Positions 39,821-51,427 of a DNA stretch of 64,000 bases are shown one piece after another. Positions within the stretch are counted from its first letter, which is position 1. Each line of letters begins with the position of its first letter. The notes under the pieces are model-generated. The model was not told where the DNA came from. It ran no database searches and saw nothing but the letters and a program-made list of their open reading frames with translations. Position numbers and translations under genes: made by a program. The stretch is from Mimachlamys varia (lineage: Eukaryota > Mollusca > Bivalvia > Pectinida > Pectinidae): positions 9,248,001-9,312,000 of the forward strand of contig OX392534.1 of NCBI GenBank assembly GCA_947623455.1. The letters run 5' to 3'.

Positions 39821-42646
39821 GGTCTCTCTTAAAAGCGTCTACAAGCGTCTACAAGCGTCTTCAAGCGTCCTCAGAAAATATCTTTTAAAATACTGAATTA
39901 AGTAAGCGACATCAGAAGATATGTTATTGATACGATCATAATACACCTCTATACCAAATTTTACCTTGGTATTCGAAAAATTGACCGAGTTATGATGATT
40001 TTAATGTTTACGATCGGCGGGGTGGCACATGTGTGTATTACCTCCGCACAGTGCAAAAAGCGTCGCCAAACAATACCTTAAAAACCACCGAATAAAGTAA
40101 GCGACATCAGAAGATATGTTGTTGATATGATCATAATACACCTCTATACCGAATTTTAACTTGGTATTCGAAATATTGACCGAGTTATGACGATTTTAAT
40201 GTTTACGATCGGCGGGGTGGCATATGTGTTTGAATAGAACTCAAAGACGAAAAAAGCGTCTTCATGCTATATCTCTAAAATAATTTTTATGTCTGGATTT
40301 GAAATAATGAGTGAGTAATAACAAATTCAATTTAATGATCGGTGGTGTGACACACGTGTGTATAGAACTCTTCACAGATCGTGAAGCGTCTTCAGATTTT
40401 ATCTCGTAAATAAATCTATAAAGTAAGCGACATCAGATGATATGTTATTCATGTGAATATAATCAATCATTATGTAAAATTTCAGGCTGATATGTTTCTT
40501 AGTTACTGAGTTATCGTGGATTGGATTTAGGTGACCATAGTGTATCCATTGTAAATTTGTATGAAGCCAGCGCTAGCGTGACGGACGATATGTAGGACTT
40601 CGTACCTACGTACGCGTAGGTGAACACAGCTAGATCTAGACCGGTATGTTGTAGAACTCTCTTAATTACTAGCATGTTTGCAGATCCTTTGGACGTGGTT
40701 CTACTAAGGATCAATTACATGTACACGTGGTGTTAAAAAAATAATTAAGTTCGTACCGACACTTGTTATTTAGGGCCCACGGTTATTCGATATTGTAAGA
40801 TTTATATATATTTCTTATGTAACAACTGACAGTCTTTTGAATGTCGGTTAAATTAAATGAAATATCATACTTAAACAAAGTTCCTTTTGAAACAGATGAA
40901 ACTTGAAATTTCATATACGCTCAATCACGGACTTACATTAGTCTAAGTCCGTGGTACTGCCATCCCGGGAAAAATACAAATTTCGTTTGTGAGACCACGG
41001 ACTTAATCTAAGTCCGTGGTGAGACAAATACGTCCCTGATTATATATAGAGACCAACATTATTTATAAGCATGGACAGTCTGAATGATATAAATTGAAAT
41101 TTGCTCTTTTTCTCTTTGCAGATGCTGAATTCAGAAGTGCCAACAATATAAAGAATAAAAAAAAATCAAATATGAATATTTCAATTGTTTAATTTCACAA
41201 ATTGTACATATTGCTTTTCGTGTCCACATGTTATAATACATTATGTATATATACTACAGTGTATTAGTATTTCATGATGGGCTTTTTGAACGATATAAAT
41301 TGAAACTTTTTTTTAATTGCAGATGTTGAATCCTGACGTGCCAACAATATAAAGAATAAAATATCAAATATGAATACTTTGATCAATTGTTTTATTTCAC
41401 AAATTTTACATTTACCAGCAATAACTTTGTAAATACTTCTGTTGCTTGATTGAGGCTTATACAATCAGAAAGACAATAGCTGGAACTTATTCAAATGCAA
41501 AATATATATTCATTCGAGACCCTTTCAATTTTTACTGACAGATGTCACAACTAATTTCTCTTACTGAATTCTTGCCCATATGTTTCATAGATTATAGTTT
41601 GATATAATCATGGACTAAGATAGTATCTAATAGATCTAATAAGTCCGTGATATAGCCAAATATATTTTATAATCATACACTACGTCTCCCATAAAACATA
41701 ACTCATTGATCTTTCACAACAGGTACATGTAGGTGATAAGTGTTTACATAACAATTGATCTGGCCTTACTGTGCGTTCACCTGTGCGAAGCCCTACATAT
41801 ATATAGAGTATACCTGTACGTACACATATGTGCCAAGCCGTAAATATTTTTTGTCATAATCAAACATTAAATTCATGTTACTCGGTCATTTTCGCACAAA
41901 TCAAATTGAAACTTGAAATACAGTTGTATTAAAGTCAACATCATAACATATATCTTGAGGTCGCTTACTTTATAAAAATGATTATAGATATATGGTCTGT
42001 AGACCCTTTTTTATATGTTGATTTCTATTCATATATAAATGTATGTTTCCCACGATGTCGGTCGTAAAACTAAAATCGAAATAACTTGGTCAATATTTCG
42101 AATATTAAGTTGATATTTGGTGTAGAAGTGTATTATAGTCATACTAACAACATATCTTCTGATGTCGCTTACTTTATTGAGTAGTTTTATAGGTATTGTC
42201 TGGCGACGCTTTATTTAAAACTCTGCAGTACATTACACATGTGTGCCACGCAATCGATCATAAACATTAAAATCGCCATAACTCGTTCAATTTTTCGAAT
42301 TTCTGGTTGAAATTTTACACATAAGTATATTATGATCATTGTAACAACATATCTTCTGATGTCGCTTACTTTATTCAGTGGTTTTGATGTTATAATCTGG
42401 CGACGCTTTTTAAACGGTTACACACATGTGCCACCCCGCCGATCGTAAACATTAAAATCGTCATAACTCGGTCAATTTTTTCGAATATTGAGTTAAAATT
42501 TGACATAGAGGTGTATTATGATCATAGTTACAACATATCTTCTGATGTCGCTTACTTTATTTAGTATTTTTTAAGAAATTTTCTGAAGACGCTTGAAGAC
42601 GCTTGTAGACGCTTGTGGACGCTTGTGGACGCTTTTAAGAGAGACC
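39821..42646. mobile_element. Foldback/Mutator-like element with long repetitive arms and 10-bp target duplication
   Basis: The ends are GGTCTCTCTTAAAAGCGTC and its inverse, bordered by an exact GAAATGTATG duplication (39811-39820, 42647-42656). Each end begins with several aagcgtct/agacgctt units. Both arms then hold tandem copies of a block of about 150-190 bp containing gtaagcgacatcagaagata, gaccgagttatga and gatcggcggggtggcac, inverted between arms. The centre (about 40.55-41.85 kb) carries two short hairpins and a 125-bp duplication. No transposase was recognised. The terminal G and the target-duplication length favour a Mutator-type foldback. Confidence 0.85.
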
Positions 42647-43353
42647 GAAATGTATGGCATGTATTGTATTGTAGTGGAACCGCTTAGACTCGCTACACAC
42701 ACACACACATAACGTTAGGCCTATATATATTTGTACTCAGCTGGTGTAGGCTAACATATTACTTTGTCCATAAACCCATTAAAGTCTGTTAAAATATAGG
42801 AAATGGGAAACCTAAGAAATCCATGTAGCCATTGTTGATACAGACAATTCTTTGTACTATTTTTGAATGTTCAACGTTTGATTACACACGCGATTGTTTC
42901 TCTATATTGATTAACCAACCGTGCCTATTTTTAGAAACAAAACATGTCTTCCTCGATTTCCGATTCCGGTGTACTGTGCTTTCAACCAGTCGACAGAAAA
43001 TCGAGAGTGTTACCTTCCACAATGGAACTCATAAATAGCCTGACATAAGTCATGCATATAAATGCAATAACTAGTTGATAAACGTATAACACAAGGAAAT
43101 AATTCAACCCGGAACCTGTCTTAACACGACCTAAACAACACACTGGCTGCAATGATCGCGGTCCAGGACAATGAAAGGCTAGGCGTCCCTAAATTTACAG
43201 TGTATTTTACACCGATTATCACGATTTTGAGCATGGATATTATTCAAGTACAAATCTTAAGTTTATCATCATTCTTTTGATCAATGTTTCTGAAGAATAA
43301 ACATCTGAAATTAACAGAAATGGTGGAATTTGTAACCGACAAACCGTACTCAC

Positions 43354-43540
43354 CAGGCGTCTTCCATGATATTGGTAGCACTGCGCACACTTTTGCGCAT
43401 GAACAGCCGGTAGAATCTATTTCCGGTTTTGTGGCGGGAATCGATCCACAGCTCGGAGTGCTGGGCGGACCAAGGTCATGTTGGCCTACAAAATTCACTT
43501 CGTGCTGGCGATGCCAGACAGAAATGAACGCAGCCAGCTA
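43354..43540 (-). promoter_or_regulatory. Probable first non-coding exon and promoter of the BRPF1-type gene
   Basis: A GC- and CpG-richer block, with a consensus donor CTG|GTGAGTACG on the minus strand (exon edge 43354) and an NRF1-like tgcgcat motif. The BRPF1 start codon lies within an exon that begins at an acceptor near 38660, so an upstream exon must exist. Spliced together, ATGGAAGACGCCTG would run into a stop at the junction and form a five-codon upstream frame. The assignment is positional only. Confidence 0.4.
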
Positions 43541-45050
43541 GCAAACTGGCTATGCACGGGGATAATGTTCTGGGTAAATCAAAGATAAACCCGTGCTGTT
43601 TATATATCTACGGCGTTAGCCCTTCGTGGTTAGTGTTGCCTCGATCATCTCGAAAACCGACGCCTCCTTTATTAGGAAAATGTTATGAAAATCAAGAAAG
43701 GCACAGAGTACATTTCTCTCACGCAAGAAACGTTGACACCAGACACTAACTTCGTTTTATCGAGCGGATCCTCGACGACAGTCCACACACTACTTTTAGC
43801 ATCTAGTTTTGAGTGAGACATGTTATGGACATATTTGGGGGAAATCTGGTAAAAGTCACTGATGTCCAAACCAAACATAATTTACCGCCCAGGCGCTTGA
43901 CTCCCTCCCATAGACGTATACAGGTCAATACTAAATCTCTGACTTGAGCAAGGCTACGACGTATAGACAAATTACCTATACAATCACTAATGCGTAACGC
44001 ATAGGTACGTGCATTATAGTTTATAATTTAGCATTATTGCCTTTTTACAATCACATACAAATAACTAAGTCACACATATCTATAAGCATATTCATAATAT
44101 GGATACATTTTACTAAAGAGGAAGGAGAATGACGTCAATATCAAATGAAATAGGTAGATCTAATAGTCTACAAACACTTAAAAGTATGAAATCTATAAAT
44201 GCATAACGAAAGAAACAGACTAATTATTTTGTTTAGCAGGTAAAAGTACTCACAAAAAAAGTTTTATTGAGGTAAACATTTAGATGCAGCAGAGACGTAT
44301 ATAGAACGTATTATGTAACGTCCCTGCATACAGTGACACTGTATCTACTATCGAAACTAGCAGTATTACAATACTGTTACATATAGTCGAATACTGTTCA
44401 AAAATTTGTAAATAAAAAATATTTCTAAAATTTAACAAATTAGTAAAAAAAGGCGATAAAAATAACTCCACATTGTCGCAAATGATGAGTTGAAACTTTT
44501 GAGATGCATTGATTACAGGAGGACCATGTGGAAGATTAGCCTTTGGCTAAACATGTATTTTATCCTCTGAAAATAAAGTTTATTATTATTATTATTACAG
44601 GAGAAATCACGTCGAGTTTAGAGAGTGTCGCTGGTAGTAACTTATGGCTACACAGATATCTAGTTTACCATTGACTCCAGATGGACACCAAAAAGCTACA
44701 ACCAGGGGCTTTTTATGAATAGGCCGTCATGGTGACTATTATGATTCACTAATGTACTGGACTTGGATAGTATGATACGTATACAACTTCTATACCAACA
44801 ATAGCACCACCGTGGGATGGCCGTCCGACTGAGATGGACATTAAGAATGCTCAGCTGACCAGAACATAGCATCTTCACAAAAGTCGTCTTGTGGGAGAGT
44901 TGTGGCGAAGATATTTAAAAGGAAGTTGTACTATAAATGCATATCGGTATTCTCACTCCGTTACGTAGGTATCTGACAATATCCCATGAGAGGTCATGTT
45001 CTGGTGTCCTTAAAGCCTCTACTCCACAATCGTTTACGCTGTCATGTGCA
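43540..45050. other. Intergenic stretch, mostly unrecognised
   Basis: No exon recognised. At about 44515-44605 a phrase reading aagattagcctttggctaa, followed by aataaagtttattatta repeats, looks like the 3' tail of a non-LTR retrotransposon. Short open frames elsewhere lack domains. Confidence 0.4.
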
Positions 45051-45052
45051 GC

Positions 45053-45104
45053 AAGTCATTTCGTCACAATCAATGCATATAAGCTTATTGTGACGAAATG
45101 ACTT
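45053..45104. repeat. Perfect 18-bp inverted repeat with 16-nt loop
   Basis: AAGTCATTTCGTCACAAT (45053-45070) is the exact complement of 45087-45104. There is no run of T after it and no gene adjacent, so it is not an obvious terminator. Confidence 0.85.
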
Positions 45105-45434
45105 AGTCCACATGTGTTCGCCCTTCAACATTCACTTTCAAAATTCTGAAAGCAGTAATTTAATTAGCTTAAGCAAACGTTCACGGGGCCATGACTCTTA
45201 TGGGATGTCGGATTCTATGTATGTGTAGAGTAACGAAAGAACATTTAGGAGCTGCATTTTAATCAGATTGAATTTCAGTGAAATTCCAGGACATGAATAA
45301 TATAGGATCCTGGTTATTAAGTACCATGTGTAGCCTCCATTAACATGCATGTATATGTATGTGCTACATGTATACGGATGATGCCTCCAGAGAAGTCTAT
45401 ACACGTATAATGACGATGACTATATAGAGTAGCA

Positions 45435-45585
45435 GTGATCAATTTACATGCGAATCCCGAGTCCAGTACTCATAAAATTATGAAAGAACTCATAGAAATT
45501 CTGGAAATTCTTCAATTTAACATTGTGGAACCCGTCATTTTCGGCAGTATGTACAAAAAGGACACATGTAAATAAATTGTAAATT
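45435..45585 (-). repeat. Dispersed repeat, copy 3 of 3 (inverted)
   Basis: Inverted relative of 5688-5850 and 6423-6590. Shared pieces on the minus strand are gtactggactcggga, tccagaatttctatgagtt and gttccacaatgttaaattga. Confidence 0.55.
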
Positions 45586-45991
45586 GACCGATGGAGTAGT
45601 CATTACATATATGAAGACGAAGACTTTAGATAAGTCACTATGAAGGGAAAACAATCCAGTGATGCGGTATAACCCGGGTACCCGCTCAGTTACATTAAAA
45701 AACTATTTATTTATTTCACAACAATTATGAAACACTATACCCTTTTATATTCCCAAAGCATGGTTCAGAAGAAAACCCTGATTTTGTGTGTTCATATCAA
45801 AAGTTGGCTGTAACGGAGGTGATGGGGGAATTGGAGTCAAGATATAGACAGTACGAAAAGCAGTCTGCAAGTGAACCAAAGACGTGGTTGTCACTGAAAC
45901 ACTGACATAATGTACCATGGCCGCAGCAACAAGCACGCGGAGGTCAAGTCTGTTGTTATAGCAAAAACGCAGTGACGATCTTGTGACAGCG

Positions 45992-46659
45992 TAGTCCGAA
46001 GGGTTCTGACTCTCTGACCCGCTAAATATTTTGACGACAGGCGGGTGGAGAGTCAGAATTCCTCATTAGTTAAAAAGTGGAAATTTTACCAACCCGTGCA
46101 CGGGCCACTGTTTAAGCTGTGTTTATAATATGAAACATTTTCGATCACATTTAAAATAGGTAGCAATGGAAAGAACAGATATTTGTCTACAAACCTACAT
46201 ATTTAATCAAGTCACAGGAGGTCGTAAACTAACTGTCGCCACCCATTTCTAAAAAAATAACCAGTTTCCTCACATCTGTTTGAAAATGGCCGCGGTCGCG
46301 AGATCCCGCGAGAATTATGTTCTGAACTAACCTATTTTGATCACGTGATGTTAGGCGGCGGCCATTTTCAAACAGATGTCAGGAAACTGGTTATTTTTTA
46401 GAAATGGATGACGACAGTTGGTTTACGACCTCCTGTGACTTGATTAAATGTGTAGGTTAGTGGAAAAATATCTGTTCTTTCCATTGATACTTAATTTACA
46501 TGTGATCGAAAATGTTTCATATTATAAAACACGGCTTAAAAGGCGACCCGTGCACGGGTCGGTAAAATTTCCACTTTTTAACTAAGCAGGAATTCTGACT
46601 CTCCACCCGCCTGTCGTCAAAATATTTAGCGGATCAGAGAGTTAGAACCCTTCGGACTA
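45992..46659. mobile_element. 668-bp foldback MITE with 9-bp target duplication
   Basis: Ends TAGTCCGAAGGGTTC and its inverse, flanked by an exact GTGACAGCG (45983-45991, 46660-46668). The two arms, about 300 bp each, are near-perfect inverted repeats that include agtcagaattcct, gtggaaattttacc, gtgcacggg, gaaaNatttcNat and ggaaactggttatttttt. The unpaired centre is GC-rich with tcgcgagatcccgcgaga and is bounded on both sides by GGCCATTTTC-type motifs. A Mutator-type origin is inferred from the 9-bp duplication. Confidence 0.88.
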
Positions 46660-46792
46660 GTGACAGCGCAGCGAGAAAACTCTTACGTAAAACCCATAGT
46701 TAGAGGTGAACAACGCTATTCCCTCGATCGTTAATGCTGTCGTTTCTATCACCACAGGGACATGAGAATTTATTACAGCTACAATTGTATAG

Positions 46793-46862
46793 GGGGGGGG
46801 GGGGCTCAGAGAGTTGTGTCTCTCTTTGCCAGGTGGCGGTTTTTTGCCCCCCCCCTCCTATT
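46793..46862. repeat. G-run/C-run inverted pair
   Basis: A run of G residues near 46793-46804 and a run of C residues near 46846-46856 could pair across about 40 bases. The homopolymers may also be assembly-sensitive. Confidence 0.55.
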
Positions 46863-47046
46863 AAGTCAGTGTGATGTGGCATGTATTGTATACATGTTAT
46901 TACTTTTTTTACTGTTTTTTGTAATAAAATGAAGATGTTTAGAGCAAGTTTACACGAGTGTTGGAATATATTTGTTATGTTTTGTGGTCTTAAGTATCCA
47001 AAATTATGGCGTTGGCGTGTGATAGTGGTGTGAGGTAAAGTGATGG

Positions 47047-47259
47047 TTATAGTGCTACTAAATTGTGTGTGAGTTTGTACATATTTGCCAGTCTGTTCAC
47101 AGTTCTCCTGCCTTCTAACATCGCCGGAAACCCACGGTACACTTCTCTGACGCTTGCATGTCTTGGGCAAAATAGACGGAAACCCTTGTTTTCGTACTGA
47201 AATAGCAGCCAATCATATCGATACTCTCCTCCATGATTACATCTAGTCGAGACATTCAA
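47047..47259 (-). pseudogene. Unrecognised coding-like fragment with an inverted relative nearby
   Basis: Open frame with the phrase LFCPRHASVREVYRGFPAML. A relative on the plus strand at about 47480-47572 reads IYFSPQYARAREVYRGLPTM and then stops. The two share agagaagtgtaccgtgggtt at the DNA level. This suggests an inverted duplication of an exon or a transposon-borne fragment. No family recognised. Confidence 0.35.
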
Positions 47260-47759
47260 CCGGGGTATCCCGTTTAATTTGTAGCACCGCCTGTCAACAA
47301 AACCTGTCGATTGTGTTATAATTGTGTCAATTGTGCTAGAATATAAGGTCCTATTATACAGAGATTGACATCGGCGTCATGCCTACAGAAATATACTGGT
47401 CGTGGTCAAGGTAAAATGATCTAACAGGGTGTCACGAGAAACGACGATTCTGATTGGTCGAAATCTCCGAATAAACTTATATTCGTGGAAACGAGGATTT
47501 ACATCTATTTTAGCCCACAGTATGCAAGGGCCAGAGAAGTGTACCGTGGGTTACCGACGATGGCCTTCTAGGGACTGCCATTTTAATTCACCTTGTAAGT
47601 GTGTTAATGTGCCTGGTGTTCTTTAATTGTTTCCCGAATGAAAGATTTGAGGAGATTTCCACACCGAGATATGAAGTGGATGACACGTTCTCGAGCCGAG
47701 TTTCATGCAGATGGTACTCGAAATTGATGGTCTTTTTTTTTCGTTACACGAAGGGTGTT

Positions 47760-48590
47760 ACACTTTTTGATGTTTAAACTCACTTGCCATTTGGTTTTCC
47801 AATTCTCCAATGTTCTGATGTCCTGTTGTAGTATCTGGCTGTAAGGGTTGAATCAATAATGCGATACATAATACAGTCATCCCCAAATAGTCGTACTGTA
47901 GATTTGATGTTATCCGGAAGGCCGTTGATGCAGAGTAGGAAAAGCACTGGGCCTACACATGTACCCTGAGGTACCTCAGATGCTACTTCTGCTGATGCTG
48001 ACGATTTCCATCTACAATGACTTTCTGGCGGCGATTAACAAGAAAGGCTTCAATCCAGGTGTTAACAGGTCCTCTTTTTCCATAATAATCCAATTGATTG
48101 AGGAGCCTTCTATGTGCGACGGTATCAAACGCTTTACTAAAATCCATCACTATTAGGTCCAGTTGTTTACCTACATCTACGTTAGTTGCTAGGCTATGAA
48201 AAGGTTCAGCCAGTTGGGTTTCGAGGGTCTTTTGGCTTGGAACCATGTTGCTTACCATGTAGGATGGAGTTGTTGTCAAGATTGTTCATTATACTACTGA
48301 CTAGAATGTGTTCTATTATTTTACAGGTACTACTTGTAAGTGAAACCGGCCTGTAGTTGGCTGCATTATACCGCTCACCCTTCTTAGATATCGGAGTCGC
48401 GTAGGCCTCTTTCCAATCCTCTGGAACGATTCCAGTGTCGAGGGACATCTTGAAAATAGTGTCGATGGCTGGAGCTAGCTCTTCCGAGCACTCAAGAAGG
48501 ACACGTGCTGATATACCGTCAGGTCCTGAGGCCTTATAAATGGGGATTGATGTTCTTCAATAGTTTGAGTACTTCTGGTATCGTACGTTA
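47760..48590 (-). pseudogene. Non-LTR retrotransposon (CR1/Jockey-like LINE) reverse transcriptase fragment
   Basis: Minus-strand frames read, in order, SGPDGISARVLLE, VPEDWKEAYATPISKKGE, NYRPVSLTS, FSKAFDTVAHRRLLNQL and then LFGDDC in a shifted frame. These match RT motifs 1-5, with the catalytic FADD box altered to FGDD. At least two frameshifts and truncation at both ends make it a dead copy. Confidence 0.85.
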
Positions 48591-48599
48591 TGTATTCTT

Positions 48600-49270
48600 A
48601 GCATACAGAGATTAAAAATTACAAAATATACGTAAAATGTGACTTCCGTCACAAGTAATTCCTATATCGAAGATTTCGGGGGTTTTCTGAGACCCCGCGC
48701 TCGCAATCGATAAATAAAAGTAATGATCATTATAGCCTTTTAGAAAGGGAAATTTAAAGGGGTTGGATGGAAGCTGTTCGTTTGTCTCTAGTTTGAACGA
48801 AAATTAAGTTTTTATGAACGTTTTGTAACGTGGTCGAGGTATTTTCTGCCACTGAGTTGCATACATTCTCTCTTTTTCAATGTCTGATAGTCGATTTTTT
48901 TGTGAAATTTAACCGCTTGACGTATCAAGCTGAAATTTGGCAATTATTTTCATTATGGTTTTAGACTATTAATAACATAAAAAGAAAATATGAAAATTTT
49001 GTTTTTACATTTTATTTTAATTCATATTTCGCTATATTATCTATATACATATATAGTTATTCTCCTGGCCTCAAGTGCCTGTGATTCAATGGACCCGTTG
49101 TATGCATGTATTACTACTATAGGTCTAATGAAGTTGATAAGGTGCTGAGAACCATTTACAAACTTTGATTCCACTACGCTGCTTGCATGAACCACATGAC
49201 TGTGTTGTATAATGGTGAAAGCTACAGTATTGGACGCTAAATTAACATATATTCAGTTAATTACTCTTAT
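48600..49270. other. Intergenic stretch, nothing recognised
   Basis: AT-rich sequence without exon, RNA gene or clear repeat. Confidence 0.5.
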
Positions 49271-49480
49271 CTTTAAATAATTGAAGATAGGTAAAATTTA
49301 ATGGAGATAGGTACAATTTTATTAAAGATAGGTTCAGATAAGATGAAATGAATTGAAATGAACCTATCTTCAATTTAATTGAATGAAAGATAGGTGCAAT
49401 TTAATTTTGTATATAGGTTCAGTTCAATTGAAGAAAGATACAGTTCAATTGAAGATATGTTCGATTCAATTGTACCTATT

Positions 49481-49643
49481 TAAGCATTGAACTGTTACCA
49501 GATGTAGTATACAGTCGATATGAATACAATTTGGGTGACAGATAAATAGAATGTCGCCCGTTAGGGCGACATGATTATTTATCTGTCACCCAAATTGTAT
49601 TCATATCGACTGTATACTACATCTGGTAATAGTTCAATGCTTA
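49481..49643. repeat. Near-perfect 163-nt hairpin with GTTA loop
   Basis: The arms (49481-49559, 49564-49643) differ by one base (G/A in the ...CTGTTACC... segment) and one small bulge near the tip. The tip is TGTCGCCC-GTTA-GGGCGACA. An RNA from either strand would form a stem of about 75 bp. Confidence 0.92.
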
Positions 49644-49769
49644 TATTTACATTACGGTTATTAAAAATATGTCTGTATCTATTTCTTTGGGATATTAGTC
49701 GGTAAACTTTCTCCATTTTGCCATGTGTGTTTCTTTACCAGAAGAGTCTGAAATAAATCAATATCATTT

Positions 49770-49990
49770 GAGCTATTGACTCCAAGCCATTATTCGTGTT
49801 ATCTGAGGCGGAGTGCAAAGCGTTGACGTAACGTAGTCCAACATGGCGTCAGAAATGACGTCACAATGGCCTGATTTACATCAGTGTCATCCAAGCGATT
49901 GATTCAAAGCCATCATACTTGTTATCTGAGGCGGAGTGCAAAGCTTTGATATAACATAGTCCAACATGGCGTCAGAAATAATGTCATGTG
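49770..49990. repeat. Two-copy direct repeat, about 125-bp offset
   Basis: Both copies contain gttatctgaggcggagtgca and agtccaacatggcgtcagaa, with scattered differences. Confidence 0.85.
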
Positions 49991-50174
49991 ATGTGGATTG
50001 CAAATTGTAGTATACAGTGTGATATACTACAATTTGGTTTAGTAATGATATATAGTCAAAGGTAACACAGAATGTAAATATATTTACATAATTAAAGATA
50101 GGTACAAAAAATTGGACTTACCTTCAATTGCATTGAACCTGTGTTAATGAATTGTACATATCTTCAATTATTTC

Positions 50175-51420
50175 CATTCGACAATGTGGGTTAAGAACCA
50201 TGTACGTTTGTCATGTTAAAACCGACACTATAATTATGTGAAGAAATATACATGTATAACAAAGTGTTTTAATACAAAAAACACCTTATAAAAATGTGTA
50301 TTGTGTTGTAAATCTAAGTGCTGAGTTATAATGATGTTTTTCTTAAATACACACTCGCTCTGATATTGAAACCAACATTACATGTTAAGATCCATGTATA
50401 ATGTGCATCATGGAAACCGACAATGTACGTTAAAACTCATGATTTCTATTATTTAATCATTAATGCCAACGAACCACCCAATACATTTTTCTGTTATTAC
50501 GTCATTAAAATAAAAGCTAAAAGCAACGACGAAGATCCTTCAGAAGAGGGTATGAGAATTTTGGTAATGGTTTGATAACCAGTGTTTGAGTAGTTTTTGT
50601 GCCCATTTTGACGGAAGTCACGACGATTTGTATTATATGACGTGAAGCGATGTTTTTGAGATTTCGACCTTACCGTTATCAGTATTACATCCAAATTATG
50701 TATTGTCTGCCTGATAAAGGAAAGGATTTAATGGCAGTTGACGTTTTTTTGCATAATTCCCAGACGCAAAGTTCAGACACACCTGGTCCAATCATCCATC
50801 AAGGGGAACTGATACCAAGTCACCTCAAAGGTCAAGGTCACCGCCATCTTAAATTGTCAGACGAAAAGTTCAAACGGACATAGACTAAACATCCATCAAA
50901 CCCTGTTTAGACGACACGTCACTGCTCTTGGGTCTCGCTGGAACACCATGGACGCTGGTCGGAATAGCAAACCCATGTTTATGCAACATCATTGTCAATT
51001 TCCATCAAAGTCGTTTGTGGACAAAATGAATTATTTGTGCGTACCACTGGGCCTAGTTTATGTTTGGCGATAAGATAATATTTATGATGCCCGGTTATTG
51101 TAATGACACCGTCGGCTCTATGTTTGTATGGAACACGGTACGGAATACTCCCGTAATTGTCTGTACGTACGTGGGTACTGTATCGAGTTCAGAGAGCAAG
51201 GCTGCACATTGTGCATGATCGGGGTCGTTAGGTTCAGCGGTCTAGGACCCTATTACAACACATGGAATCACACTATTTAACCCGAATCCTCACTCGTGTC
51301 TGTGTCTGATAACATCCCCTTTGTTTTATATGTCGTGTCATCTGTAATCAAGTCTGTTATTGTGTTAGTAATTATGCTATTTCAACTTCCCAGTCCAATT
51401 TCTGCATCGCAAATACAACC
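50175..51420. other. Intergenic stretch, nothing recognised
   Basis: No exon or RNA gene recognised. A short plus-strand open frame at 50650-50883 has no domain. Confidence 0.5.
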
Positions 51421-51427
51421 GCATTCA

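Larger units (their letters stand above)
49275..50173. mobile_element. Composite MITE with AAATAATTGAAGATA ends enclosing a long hairpin
   Basis: AAATAATTGAAGATA at 49275 is matched by its exact complement at about 50159-50173. Between them are many gataggtNca/tgNacctatc phrases in both orientations, the 163-nt hairpin at 49481-49643, a two-copy direct repeat at 49770-49990 and a small palindrome around tagtatacagtgtgatatact near 50010. No coding capacity. Confidence 0.6.

Noticed and set aside
43244..43541. Protein-coding exon at the putative BRPF1 promoter (frames on both strands)
   Set aside because: The peptides resemble nothing known, and the minus-strand frame is closed by a stop when spliced to the next exon; a non-coding leader exon fits better.
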